A DNA stretch of 59,423 nt from positions 1-59,423 of the forward strand of contig DITE01000052.1 in the NCBI GenBank assembly GCA_002422725.1, given 5' to 3'. The notes under the pieces were generated by a model. That model saw only the letters and a list, made by a program, of their open reading frames with translations. It did no database searches and had not been told where the DNA came from. Positions 1-7,969 of this stretch are shown here, in pieces; within the stretch, counting starts at the first letter, position 1; every line of letters starts with the position of its first letter. The position numbers and the translations under genes are program-made. The DNA comes from Bacteroidales bacterium UBA6192. Lineage in GTDB: Bacteria; Bacteroidota; Bacteroidia; Bacteroidales; F082.

Positions 1-54
1 TACATTTACTGATCGAAAAAAGAAGTTATTCGGGTATTGCGCTATACAAACATT

Positions 55-135
55 CCGCCCGGGGCGGTCTGCTTTGCCGGATTTCCAAATGTTTTTGCAT
101 TCACCCTACCGCTGGCCCGCTGTTCGTGTGGGCCA
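55..135. repeat. GC-rich hairpin pair, possible dispersed repeat
   Basis: Two inverted repeats lie close together. CCGCCC (55-60) pairs with GGGCGG (62-67). TGGCCC (113-118) pairs with GGGCCA (130-135) around an 11-nt loop. The GC content is higher than in the surrounding DNA. The stretch could be part of a repeated intergenic element or an attC-like fold. The canonical integron core sites were not convincingly found, so it is recorded only as a repeat candidate. Confidence 0.35.
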
Positions 136-324
136 CCGCACTCAACCCATTAAGACGACAACTCATAGCACAGAGGTCACTTACTGTATTTCTATTTAAC
201 CAGCATGTACTTGTTCCTGTTACTTTCGAACCAATGTTATGAAACAGCAAGGTGAAAACCCAACTGACAACCAGCTTGGGGCTGGCCTGCCTGCGCGTGC
301 AGCAGCGGTGGCTGTGAATGGCAG

Positions 325-445
325 CTTGTTAGAAAACACATCAGTGGCGTCCGACGAAGGAGGAATGTTTGTCTCGTCAATGATCATTTGTAGGCTTGTG
401 TGCCAGCCATTGACGAGGCACTACACTGATTGTGTTTTCAACAAG
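325..445. mobile_element. MITE-like palindromic element with flanking direct repeats
   Basis: The termini are imperfect 22-nt inverted repeats. CTTGTT (325-330) pairs with AACAAG (440-445). GAAAACACA (332-340) pairs with TGTGTTTTC (431-439). TCAGTG (341-346) pairs with CACTGA (424-429). Only A331 and T430 are unpaired. Further in, CTCGTCAATG (373-382) pairs perfectly with CATTGACGAG (408-417) around a 25-nt loop. The element is flanked exactly on both sides by the 7-bp direct repeat ATGGCAG (318-324 and 446-452), as expected of a target-site duplication. No transposase is encoded, so a non-autonomous element is the best reading. A structured RNA is the alternative. Confidence 0.6.
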
Positions 446-487
446 ATGGCAGAGTGGGTGGGGCTTACGCGCAGGCTTGATCTTTTG

Positions 488-513
488 TTCCTTTTGCATC
501 AAGGCAAAAGGAA
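488..513. repeat. Perfect 10-bp-stem hairpin
   Basis: TTCCTTTTGC (488-497) is followed by the 6-nt loop ATCAAG and its perfect complement GCAAAAGGAA (504-513). There is no T-tract, so it is not a simple intrinsic terminator. A related-looking weaker hairpin, GTACTT (587-592) with AAGTAC (605-610), also carries a TGATG-type loop core. Such pairs resemble short repeats scattered between Bacteroidota genes. Confidence 0.45.
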
Positions 514-713
514 TGGAGAATTGATTTTTCAGAAATTTCATCTTCGTTGTTGAATCTAAGCCTTCGGTGCTTTAGCATTTTCTTCTGTACTTATCCTTGA
601 TGAAAAGTACCAAAAATCCTTTTGTCGTTGATGTGTTGATTCTTCCTGCGCACAGCCTGTTAATTCCCAAAGTGTCAGTTCATTTCTTCCTCAAAGAAAA
701 TGGTAAACGAGTT

Positions 714-1898
714 TTAACCCTTTTCTCCCGCCTCTCTGGTTTTTTTCTCCTTCATGCTGCCGTCGAAAATGTCGAAGCTTAGAAACCGGCAATCGAGGGG
801 GCCATTGAATACCGGAATTTTTTTGGAAGGTTTAAGCCCAATCAGTTTCAGGGCAGTCATATCCGAGCTGATCACCCAGGCTTTGTAGCCTTTAAAATTG
901 TGCTTCAAGGTGTTGCCAATGATGGTGTATAAGGCATTCAGGTTCTCTTCCTCGAGTCTTTCGCCATAAGGTGGGTTGATGATCATAATCCCACCTCCTT
1001 CGGGAGGCACAAGCTGCTCCATGGGTTTACGGAAGAGCTGTATATCTTTATGTAACCTGGCTTTCCGAACGTTTTCGCGGGCAATGTCGATGGCTTTGGC
1101 CGAGCGGTCGGAGGCGATGATGTCAAAATCAAAATCGCGGATCTGGTCTGAAGCCTCACTGACAACCTCTTTCCAGAGTTCTTCATCGAAGTCGTTCCAG
1201 CGCTGAAAACCATACCATTCGCGGTAATAGCCCCCGGGTATGTTCATGGCAATCATGGCTGCTTCGATGGGGATGGTTCCGGAGCCGCACATGCAGTCGA
1301 CAAAATGGCTGTCGGCTTTCCAGCCGCTGAGGAGCACCAGCCCGGCTGCCAGCACCTCGTTGATGGGCGCCTTGTCCACCACCACCCTGTAACCTCTTTT
1401 GTGAAGCGATTCGCCCGAGCTGTCGAGCAGCAAGCTACACTGGTCGTTGTAAATGTGCAGGTTGATTCTCAGGTCGGGATTGGTGAGGTTGACCGAAGGC
1501 CTGCTGCCGGTTTTGTCGCGAAACTGATCCACGATAGCATCTTTGGTCTTCAGGGCGATGTATTGCGAATGGGTAAAGTGTTTTCCGCTGACCACGGCAT
1601 CGATGGCCAGGGTCTTGTCGGTATCCATCAATTGCGACCAGTCAATCTGGCGCACCTGATCGTAGAGCACATCTTCGTCGCGGGCTTTGAAGCTGGCGAG
1701 GGGTTTGAGAATACGCAGAGCTGTACGCACGCAATAGTTGGCCTTGTACATCAGGCGTTTATCGGCGGTGAAACTCACTGCCCGTGTCATCAGGCTAACA
1801 TCAGTTGCACCAAGGCTTGTCAGCTCGTCGGCCAGCACCTGCTCAAGACCGGCAGAGGTTTTGGCGATGAGGGTAAAGGTGTTGTCAGCGTTGTCCAA
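714..1898 (-). CDS. THUMP-domain class I SAM-dependent RNA methyltransferase (RlmL/TrmN-like)
   Basis: This is a predicted cytoplasmic N2-guanine RNA methyltransferase of the RlmL N-domain / Trm14 group. The N-terminal half (about residues 8-160) has the ferredoxin-like plus THUMP layout. The Rossmann methyltransferase follows, with the SAM-binding loop CMCGSGTIPIEAA near residues 202-214 and the catalytic motif NPPYG at 308-312. At 394 residues it matches single-domain bacterial relatives and lacks the RlmK half of enterobacterial RlmL. The start is a TTG; no in-frame ATG lies close upstream, and the conserved start (TLIAKTSAGLE) begins only a few codons in. Whether it modifies rRNA or tRNA cannot be told from sequence. 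It is monocistronic. Confidence 0.88.
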   Translation of the reverse strand: MDNADNTFTLIAKTSAGLEQVLADELTSLGATDVSLMTRAVSFTADKRLMYKANYCVRTALRILKPLASFKARDEDVLYDQVRQIDWSQLMDTDKTLAIDAVVSGKHFTHSQYIALKTKDAIVDQFRDKTGSRPSVNLTNPDLRINLHIYNDQCSLLLDSSGESLHKRGYRVVVDKAPINEVLAAGLVLLSGWKADSHFVDCMCGSGTIPIEAAMIAMNIPGGYYREWYGFQRWNDFDEELWKEVVSEASDQIRDFDFDIIASDRSAKAIDIARENVRKARLHKDIQLFRKPMEQLVPPEGGGIMIINPPYGERLEEENLNALYTIIGNTLKHNFKGYKAWVISSDMTALKLIGLKPSKKIPVFNGPLDCRFLSFDIFDGSMKEKKTREAGEKG

Positions 1899-2274
1899 GG
1901 TAGCATAATTTAGTGCAAAGATAGTCCTAAGCCAGGCTAAAAAAGCAGAAAAATGCCTTCCCAGTGAAATTTTACGAACCCCTTGTCACTCAACAGCCTT
2001 CCGGCCAATTTCATTTTTCGGAATGCCTGCTATTGACAGGAATTGAATAACTTTACCTCGTTACAGGCCATTGTGTTATGGAACGGTTGAAATGGCAGTT
2101 AATAACCAGACAGTAAAAGCTGAGAGAATCAGAATAATAGAGGAAAGTAGATAATAAAGAAATAAGAAAAAAATGCAATACCCTTGTCCCTGCTCACCAG
2201 AATTACCAAAACACAGCCTCCACAAAAATCTCAATTAACATGTTTTTTTTTCTGTCAGGGAATCAAATAAGTCT
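1899..2274. other. Divergent intergenic region
   Basis: This AT-rich spacer separates the divergent methyltransferase and perR-like genes. It has a likely promoter element at each end. A small hairpin-like CCTG/CAGG pair sits near 2027-2041. I see no reading frame, RNA gene or pseudogene in it. Confidence 0.5.
1916..1923 (-). promoter_or_regulatory. Candidate -7 box of the RNA methyltransferase gene
   Basis: The minus strand reads TATCTTTG, a match to the Bacteroidota -7 consensus TAnnTTTG, 17 bases before the TTG start. No good TTG is visible at -33, so this is a weak call. Confidence 0.4.
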
Positions 2275-2282
2275 TATATTTG
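2275..2282 (+). promoter_or_regulatory. Candidate -7 box of the perR-like/katG operon
   Basis: TATATTTG matches the Bacteroidota -7 consensus TAnnTTTG. Transcription would start near 2288. That makes the in-frame ATG at 2287 unusable and favours the ATG at 2326 for the regulator. Confidence 0.5.
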
Positions 2283-2295
2283 TTTAATGTTAAAA

Positions 2296-2318
2296 GAGAA
2301 TGATTCTCCATTGAGAAT
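2296..2318. promoter_or_regulatory. Fur/PerR-type operator with three half-sites
   Basis: Three hexamer half-sites follow one another: GAGAAT (2296-2301), one base, ATTCTC (2303-2308), four bases, GAGAAT (2313-2318). The first two form a 6-1-6 palindrome like classical Fur/PerR boxes. The second and third form an overlapping inverted pair. The array lies just downstream of the predicted transcription start and eight bases before the regulator's ATG. This is the layout expected for autorepression of the regulator and katG. Confidence 0.65.
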
Positions 2319-2325
2319 AATAATT

Positions 2326-2751
2326 ATGAAACCTGAAGAAATCAGCAACAGATTAATTGAAAAAGGGCTGAAAGTGACCCCGCAACGGATAGCCATTCTG
2401 GAGGCTATTGTTACACTCAACAACCACCCTTCGGCCGAGGGCATCATTGAATACATCAGAAAGAACCATCCCCACATCGCAACAGCAACAGTGTATAAGG
2501 TGCTTGACGCCCTGGAATCAAGTGGTTTGATCAGAAAGGTGAAAACCGACAAAGACCTCATGCGCTATGATGCGGTAATGGAAAACCACCACCATCTTTA
2601 TTGTTCCGACTCCGACAGGATTGAGGATTACAACAACACCCAACTCAATGAAATGCTGGCCACCTATTTCGAAAGAAACGGGATACCTGGTTTTACAATT
2701 GAGGATATCAAACTGCAGATTATCGGTAGGTTCAGGGAAAGTAAAAAATAA
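2326..2751 (+). CDS. perR: Fur-family regulator, PerR-like peroxide sensor
   Basis: This 141-residue winged-helix repressor has the Fur-family N-terminal DNA-binding domain (KVTPQRIAILEAI near 17-29, then ATATVYKVLDAL) and a C-terminal dimerisation/metal domain with the motif HHHLYC. It probably represses katG until metal-catalysed oxidation by peroxide, judging from its position 31 bases upstream of katG and the operator at 2296-2318. An oddity is that it has a single cysteine. The usual second Cys of HHHxxCxxC is replaced (CSDSD) and the C-terminal CxxC is absent, so it lacks the Cys4 structural zinc site. The ATG at 2326 was chosen because the operator and predicted transcription start lie between it and the alternative ATG at 2287. 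Confidence 0.85.
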   Translation: MKPEEISNRLIEKGLKVTPQRIAILEAIVTLNNHPSAEGIIEYIRKNHPHIATATVYKVLDALESSGLIRKVKTDKDLMRYDAVMENHHHLYCSDSDRIEDYNNTQLNEMLATYFERNGIPGFTIEDIKLQIIGRFRESKK

Positions 2752-2782
2752 GTAATTATCGTTAAACCAATATTAAAAAGAC

Positions 2783-4993
2783 ATGGAAAATGAATCAGCT
2801 AACGTCAGCAAATGCCCGGTAACAGGCGCAACAGGCAAGCACAGTGCCGCTGCAGCCGGTCCGAAAAACAGCAACTGGTGGCCAAACCAGTTACGGTTGA
2901 ACATACTTCGCCAACACTCTGAAAAATCCAACCCTATGGGTGAAGATTTTGATTACGCAGCAGCCTTTAAAAGCCTTGACCTGCAAGCGATCAAAGACGA
3001 TTTACACAAGCTTATGACGGATACACAGGAATGGTGGCCGGCCGATTTTGGCCATTATGGTCCGTTTTTCATCCGCATGGCATGGCACAGTGCAGGCACC
3101 TACCGCACAGCCGATGGCCGGGGAGGAGCAGGCGGTGGTCAGCAGCGTTTTGCACCACTCAACAGCTGGCCCGACAATGTGAACCTCGACAAGGCACGCA
3201 GGCTGCTCTGGCCCATCAAACAAAAGTATGGCCGGAAAATATCCTGGGCCGACCTATTAATCCTTGCCGGTAATGTAGCGCTGGAATCTATGGGCTTCAA
3301 AACCTTTGGGTTTGCTGGTGGCAGAGCCGATGTGTGGGAACCCGAAGAAGATGTGTACTGGGGATCTGAGTCCAAATGGCTTGAAGGCAAACAACGCTAT
3401 TCGGGAAAGAGAGACCTGGAAAACCCGCTTGCCGCTGTGCAGATGGGCTTGATTTACGTGAATCCCGAAGGACCTGATGGAAATCCCGACCCGGTGGCAG
3501 CAGCCCATGATATTCGGGTAACTTTTGCCCGTATGGCGATGAATGACGAAGAAACCGTTGCACTGATTGCAGGGGGTCACACCTTTGGAAAATGCCACGG
3601 AGCAGGCGACGCTTCATTGCTGGGCCCGGAGCCCGAAGCAGCCGATCTGGAAGATCAGGGCCTTGGCTGGAAAAGTAAATTTGGCAAAGGATCAGGATCC
3701 GACACCATCACCAGTGGTCTGGAGGTTACCTGGACACAAACTCCTGCCAGATGGAGTTTCTATTTCTTTGATAACCTCTTCAAATTTGATTGGGAGTTAA
3801 CCAAAAGTCCTGCCGGCGCTTATCAGTGGAGGGCAAAAGATGCAGGCGATCTTATTCCCGATGCGCACGACCCATCAAAGAAACACGCCCCAACGATGCT
3901 CACCACCGACCTGTCGCTGCGTTTCGACCCTGTTTACGAGAAGATATCGAGGCGTTTCTACGAACACCCGCTTGAATTTGCCGATGCCTTTGCCCGCGCC
4001 TGGTTCAAGCTGACCCACCGCGACATGGGGCCGCTTTCGCGTTACTTAGGTGCCGAAGTCCCCAGCGAAGAGCTGCTGTGGCAAGACCCTATTCCTGCCG
4101 TAAATCACCCCTTGATTGATGAAAAAGATATCAGGGGCTTAAAAGCCAGTATCTTAGAACTGGGATTGCCGGTGTCTCAACTGGTTTCATCAGCCTGGGC
4201 ATCCGCTTCAACCTTCCGTGGTTCCGACAAACGCGGAGGAGCAAATGGTGCCCGCATACGCTTAGCTCCTCAAAAAGATTGGGCTGTCAACAAACCTGAT
4301 CAGTTGGTAAATGTCCTGTCAAAACTCGACAATTTGCAATCAATCTTCAACAGTGCACAAAAAGACGAAAAAAGGGTTTCCCTTGCCGACCTTATTGTGC
4401 TGGCAGGTTGTGCAGCTGTCGAAAAAGCTGCAAAGGATGCCGGTTATGCCCACAGCGTTCCTTTCACTCCCGGTCGTATGGATGCCTCGCAAGCACAAAC
4501 CGATGTGGAATCCTTTGCTGTGCTGGAACCGGAAGCTGACGGATTCCGCAACTACCTCAAAACGAAATTCATCGTTTCAACAGAAGAATTGTTGGTCGAC
4601 AAAGCCCGGCTGCTGAATTTAACAGCCCCTGAGATGACGGTGCTAGTTGGAGGCATGCGCGTGCTGAATACAAATTCAGACAATTCAAACCATGGCGTTT
4701 TCACCCACAAGCCTGAAGTGCTAACAAACGATTTTTTTGTGAACCTGCTCGACATGAACACAGCCTGGATGCCGGCTTCGGAAGACAAGGAATTATTTAA
4801 CGGGCGCGACCGGAAAACGGGCGAAATCAAGTGGACAGCCACGCGTGCCGACCTGATTTTTGGCTCCAATTCGGAACTCAGAGCCCTTGCTGAGGTTTAT
4901 GGAAGCGCTGATGCCCTGGAGAAATTTGTTCAGGATTTTATTTCAGCTTGGAACAAAGTGATGAATCTGGACCGTTTCGATCTGGCCCGATAA
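2783..4993 (+). CDS. katG: Catalase-peroxidase KatG
   Basis: This bifunctional haem enzyme disproportionates hydrogen peroxide and also has peroxidase activity. At 736 residues it is the normal duplicated-domain length. The N-terminal haem domain shows the distal Arg98-Trp101-His102 (RMAWHSAGTYR), the Trp101-Tyr225-Met251 adduct residues specific to catalase-peroxidases, and the proximal histidine near 266 (AGGHTFGKCHG). The C-terminal half repeats the fold without haem ligands. No signal peptide is seen, so it is cytoplasmic. It follows the PerR-like gene by 31 bases and probably shares its peroxide-inducible promoter. Its presence indicates regular exposure to oxygen. Confidence 0.97.
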   Translation: MENESANVSKCPVTGATGKHSAAAAGPKNSNWWPNQLRLNILRQHSEKSNPMGEDFDYAAAFKSLDLQAIKDDLHKLMTDTQEWWPADFGHYGPFFIRMAWHSAGTYRTADGRGGAGGGQQRFAPLNSWPDNVNLDKARRLLWPIKQKYGRKISWADLLILAGNVALESMGFKTFGFAGGRADVWEPEEDVYWGSESKWLEGKQRYSGKRDLENPLAAVQMGLIYVNPEGPDGNPDPVAAAHDIRVTFARMAMNDEETVALIAGGHTFGKCHGAGDASLLGPEPEAADLEDQGLGWKSKFGKGSGSDTITSGLEVTWTQTPARWSFYFFDNLFKFDWELTKSPAGAYQWRAKDAGDLIPDAHDPSKKHAPTMLTTDLSLRFDPVYEKISRRFYEHPLEFADAFARAWFKLTHRDMGPLSRYLGAEVPSEELLWQDPIPAVNHPLIDEKDIRGLKASILELGLPVSQLVSSAWASASTFRGSDKRGGANGARIRLAPQKDWAVNKPDQLVNVLSKLDNLQSIFNSAQKDEKRVSLADLIVLAGCAAVEKAAKDAGYAHSVPFTPGRMDASQAQTDVESFAVLEPEADGFRNYLKTKFIVSTEELLVDKARLLNLTAPEMTVLVGGMRVLNTNSDNSNHGVFTHKPEVLTNDFFVNLLDMNTAWMPASEDKELFNGRDRKTGEIKWTATRADLIFGSNSELRALAEVYGSADALEKFVQDFISAWNKVMNLDRFDLAR

Positions 4994-5087
4994 ACTGATC
5001 CGTGCTGGATTGCGCGCCAGATTTATGTGTCAGATGCACACCAATGCGAATTTTGTGCAAAGTTGAATGTAGGTCATAATGCCAAAA

Positions 5088-5125
5088 AGGGTGTTTTCTG
5101 TAAATTAATATGCTGAAAACACCCT
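5088..5125 (+). terminator. Inverted repeat downstream of katG, likely terminator
   Basis: AGGGTGTTTTC (5088-5098) pairs perfectly over 11 bp with GAAAACACCCT (5115-5125) around a 16-nt loop, about 95 bases after the katG stop. It lacks a clear T-tract, so it could also be a 3'-end stabilising hairpin. Confidence 0.5.
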
Positions 5126-5256
5126 AATTGGGTAAAATATGATGTGAATATCTATTTTTACACCCCAATACGTTTAAAAAATGACGCTGACAAGTTTTGT
5201 AATACAGATGCTAAAATTTCTGAATCCCTGATTAATAACACCAATCACCACACATT

Positions 5257-5580
5257 ATGACCATAGCCGAAGCACAACAGCAGATTGACCAATGGATAAC
5301 TTCAGTTGGCGTGCGTTATTTCAGCGAGCTGACCAACACCGCCATGCTGATGGAAGAGGTGGGCGAGGTAGCCCGTATTATGGCCCGCCGCTATGGCGAC
5401 CAATCATTCAAGGAAAGCGACAAACAGATTGACCTGGCCGACGAGATGGCTGATGTGCTCTTTGTGCTCATCTGTCTGGCAAACCAAACTGGTGTCGACC
5501 TTACCTCAGCCCTGCAAAACAACCTGGCTAAGAAAACCATCCGAGATGCCGGAAGGCACCGGAATAACCCCAAACTTTGA
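5257..5580 (+). CDS. MazG-like nucleotide pyrophosphohydrolase
   Basis: This small all-alpha NTP pyrophosphatase of 107 residues belongs to the MazG / dUTPase-2 superfamily and hydrolyses (d)NTPs to NMP and pyrophosphate. The metal-binding helices are visible as EEVGEVAR (near 31-38) and the DLADEMADVLFVL segment (near 60-72), the EExxE...ExxD pattern of the family. It is a single-domain form, unlike the long double-domain MazG. It is cytoplasmic and probably has a nucleotide-pool sanitising role. Being next to katG fits oxidised-nucleotide clean-up, but that is inference. A long gap and a hairpin separate it from katG, so it is likely transcribed alone. Confidence 0.88.
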   Translation: MTIAEAQQQIDQWITSVGVRYFSELTNTAMLMEEVGEVARIMARRYGDQSFKESDKQIDLADEMADVLFVLICLANQTGVDLTSALQNNLAKKTIRDAGRHRNNPKL

Positions 5581-5656
5581 TTCACCGCTCAGCTGATTCG
5601 CGCAAGGCTTTGCAAAATTCTTCATGCATTGCCTGACTGAAATTAGCAAAGCAAAT

Positions 5657-5691
5657 AATAATCCACTGCAGGAATTTTCATGCGGATTATT
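5657..5691 (+). terminator. 8-bp inverted repeat between the mazG-like and DUF5687 genes
   Basis: AATAATCC (5657-5664) pairs with GGATTATT (5684-5691) across 19 bases. It sits after the MazG-like gene and directly before a candidate -7 box, so it could be a terminator or an operator. No T-run follows. Confidence 0.3.
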
Positions 5692-5695
5692 GCAT

Positions 5696-5703
5696 TATTT
5701 TTG
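5696..5703 (+). promoter_or_regulatory. Candidate -7 box of the DUF5687/ABC operon
   Basis: TATTTTTG matches TAnnTTTG and lies 22 bases before the ATG at 5725. The -33 element is not obvious. Confidence 0.4.
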
Positions 5704-5724
5704 ATTCGCTAAAAAACAGAAAAT

Positions 5725-7206
5725 ATGCTTTTTCGATTTTTTATTCAGCACCAATGGAAACGTGCCACACGCTCTACCATTTGGCAGAAGAGTCTGGCGT
5801 TGAACCTTTTGCTTGGATTCTTTGCCTTCATTCTCTTTGCCGAGGCCATGATAATCTCCATCCTGGTGGCCAACAAGTGGCACGAGATCACCGAGGTTGA
5901 CCCTCCTCTGAGTGAGTTTTACAAGGTGATCGCCTATTATTTTGCCGCTATGTTCATGATGCGCTTTTTCCTGCAACAGCTCCCTGTGCTCGAAGTAAGG
6001 TCTTACCAGCACCTGCCCATCCAAAAGAAGTCGCTGTTGCATTTTATTCTCGGGAATGGGCTCATAAACCTGTTTAACCTGTTTTCGCTCATCTTCTTCA
6101 TTCCTTTTGCAGTGGCTCAGGTGAGTTACTATCATGGACCCTGGCTTGCATTGGGATGGCTGTTGGCTATGCTGGCGCTCGATTTTTCGCTCAACTATTT
6201 TGTTATTTACCTCAAGAAACAGCTGGTATCGAACCTGAAGATCGTCAGCCTGCTTCTTGCGGCTGTGGGTCTGATAGCCCTTGCCGATTATCGTGGCTGG
6301 TTCTCCTTCAGCAGCATTTTTGCCACAACCATATCGGCTATGGTGGTATCACCTTTGTTGCTAATTGTTCCCCTTGTGTTGCTGGTTCTGGTCTACAGGC
6401 TCAACTTCAGCTTCCTGAAATCGCGACTCTACCTCGAGGAGATCTCTCGCGGAAAAGGCGAATCTGCCGAATCGGGACAGATAGGCTACCTGAAACGCTT
6501 TGGTATGATCGGTGAGGTGATCGGAATCGATATCAAACTCTACCTGAGAAACAAACGAACAAAGTCGATCTTGTATATGTCGCCCCTTTTCCTTGGATAT
6601 GGTCTGTTCTTTTATCCATCGGGCCAATACAGTCACGATGATGGGTTTATGATTTTCGTTGGAATTTTTGTCACCGGAATGATGATGCTCAACTACCTGC
6701 AATATGCCTTTGCCTACGAAGGCAGTTATTTCGATTTGCTGCTCACCTCACGCATCAATTTCAGGGAGTATATCAGGGCCAAGATTACATTGGCAACCAT
6801 CATCACTATCGTTTGTTATGTTATTACGCTCCCTTACGGATTTTTTGGTGCTGACCTGCTGCTTGTCAACACTGCCTGTTTCTTGTTTAACTTAGGCATT
6901 TTGCTGCCCACGGCCCTGTTTTTTGCCACCTACAACAAAAAAAGTCTGGTGCTTACGCGCGGAAGCGCTTTCAATTACCAGGGTATCGGAGCTTCGCACT
7001 GGCTGATTATGCTTCCGGCTTTTATTGTGCCTTTAATCATTTATTTGCCATTCAAATGGTTTGGCAATGCTCAGGTGGGATTGCTGGCACTTGGTGGACT
7101 GGGTGTTACCGGTCTGGCATTTCGTAAATTCTTTGCTCAAGCCATTCACAAAAACCTGCAGGAACGGAAATATATCATGTCGGCAGGCTTCAGAGAAAAA
7201 AACTAA
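5725..7206 (+). CDS. DUF5687 family membrane protein, ABC exporter permease
   Basis: This 493-residue polytopic inner-membrane protein has many hydrophobic segments (for example near 30-55, 75-95, 110-170, 180-235, 300-340 and 370-470). It resembles the Bacteroidota DUF5687 family, found beside an ABC ATPase and presumed to be the transmembrane half of an exporter. The ATPase gene starts six bases downstream and the DUF5686 protein follows, so the three form one transcription unit. The substrate is unknown. The family name is recalled from the N-terminal pattern (basic helix followed by HQWK) and context. Confidence 0.78.
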   Translation: MLFRFFIQHQWKRATRSTIWQKSLALNLLLGFFAFILFAEAMIISILVANKWHEITEVDPPLSEFYKVIAYYFAAMFMMRFFLQQLPVLEVRSYQHLPIQKKSLLHFILGNGLINLFNLFSLIFFIPFAVAQVSYYHGPWLALGWLLAMLALDFSLNYFVIYLKKQLVSNLKIVSLLLAAVGLIALADYRGWFSFSSIFATTISAMVVSPLLLIVPLVLLVLVYRLNFSFLKSRLYLEEISRGKGESAESGQIGYLKRFGMIGEVIGIDIKLYLRNKRTKSILYMSPLFLGYGLFFYPSGQYSHDDGFMIFVGIFVTGMMMLNYLQYAFAYEGSYFDLLLTSRINFREYIRAKITLATIITIVCYVITLPYGFFGADLLLVNTACFLFNLGILLPTALFFATYNKKSLVLTRGSAFNYQGIGASHWLIMLPAFIVPLIIYLPFKWFGNAQVGLLALGGLGVTGLAFRKFFAQAIHKNLQERKYIMSAGFREKN

Positions 7207-7212
7207 GCTATT

Positions 7213-7908
7213 ATGATAACAATATCCAATTTATCAAAGAGTTACAACGGTGTAACGGTTTTGAATATCGAAAATCTTATGGTTCCCAAAGGGCAAAGTT
7301 TCGGGCTGGTAGGCAACAATGGAGCCGGCAAAACTACCTTGTTCAGGTTGCTGCTCGACTTGATAAGAGCCGATGGCGGTACAGCACTCATACAGGGAAT
7401 GCAAGTGAACACAGATGAAGGGTGGAAACAGTTTACCGGTTCTTTCCTTGATCAGGGTTTTCTGATTGATTTCCTCAGTCCGGAAGAGTTTTTTGAGTTC
7501 ACCGGAAAAATCAGGGGCATGTCGTCCGATGAGATTTCGGTTTACCTCAGAAATATGGAGGAATTTTTCAATGGGGAAATCATCGGAAAGAAGAAGCTGA
7601 TCCGCAATCTATCGATGGGAAATCAGCAAAAGATTGGCGTGGTAGCCTCACTGATGGGCAATCCTGATCTGGTTGTCCTCGATGAGCCTTTCAACAGCCT
7701 CGACCCAACCACTCAGATCAGGCTTAAGAATCTGGTGAAAAAAACCAAAGCCGAAAAGGGGACTACTTTTCTGATATCGAGTCACGACCTGAACCATGTA
7801 ACCGAAATATGTGACCGAATAGTAGTGCTGCATGAGGGCAGGGTTGCCCACGATATTTTCACCAGCGCCGACACCCTCACCGAACTGGAAGCTTACTTTG
7901 CAGTTTGA
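7213..7908 (+). CDS. ABC transporter ATP-binding protein
   Basis: This 231-residue cytoplasmic ATPase subunit shows Walker A GNNGAGKTT near 35-43, the signature LSMGNQQK (the more usual form is LSGGQ) near 134-141, Walker B LVVLDEP near 155-161 and the switch histidine in SSHDL near 190. It is probably paired with the DUF5687 permease immediately upstream (6-bp gap). With one ATPase gene per operon, it probably acts as a homodimer. The architecture is the CcmA/YhcH-type short exporter ATPase. The cargo is not known. Confidence 0.93.
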   Translation: MITISNLSKSYNGVTVLNIENLMVPKGQSFGLVGNNGAGKTTLFRLLLDLIRADGGTALIQGMQVNTDEGWKQFTGSFLDQGFLIDFLSPEEFFEFTGKIRGMSSDEISVYLRNMEEFFNGEIIGKKKLIRNLSMGNQQKIGVVASLMGNPDLVVLDEPFNSLDPTTQIRLKNLVKKTKAEKGTTFLISSHDLNHVTEICDRIVVLHEGRVAHDIFTSADTLTELEAYFAV

Positions 7909-7969
7909 CCCGGGTTTTGATGCTGTCATCAGAACACATCAGCTTCATCCGGTTGATCCATTTAAAATT

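Larger units (their letters stand above)
1..713. other. Repeat-rich non-coding region
   Basis: No convincing gene is seen in this stretch. The open frames at 239-553 and 597-782 have no recognisable domain, and the first runs straight through a large palindrome. The region holds a GC-rich perfect palindrome at 55-67, a 6-bp hairpin at 113-135, a 121-bp inverted-repeat element at 325-445, a 10-bp-stem hairpin at 488-513 and a 6-bp-stem hairpin at 587-610. The 1-160 part, read on the minus strand, resembles dispersed intergenic repeats I associate with Bacteroidota genomes; that is recollection, not a search result. Confidence 0.6.

Noticed and set aside
239..553. 104-codon plus-strand open frame
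   Set aside because: It crosses the whole 121-bp palindrome and its flanks, has no recognisable domain and an unnatural composition; judged a chance frame.
597..782. 61-codon plus-strand frame overlapping the methyltransferase 3' end
   Set aside because: No domain; runs antisense into a well-supported gene.
1305..1913. 202-codon plus-strand frame
   Set aside because: Antisense shadow of the RNA methyltransferase, which carries NPPYG and the SAM loop.
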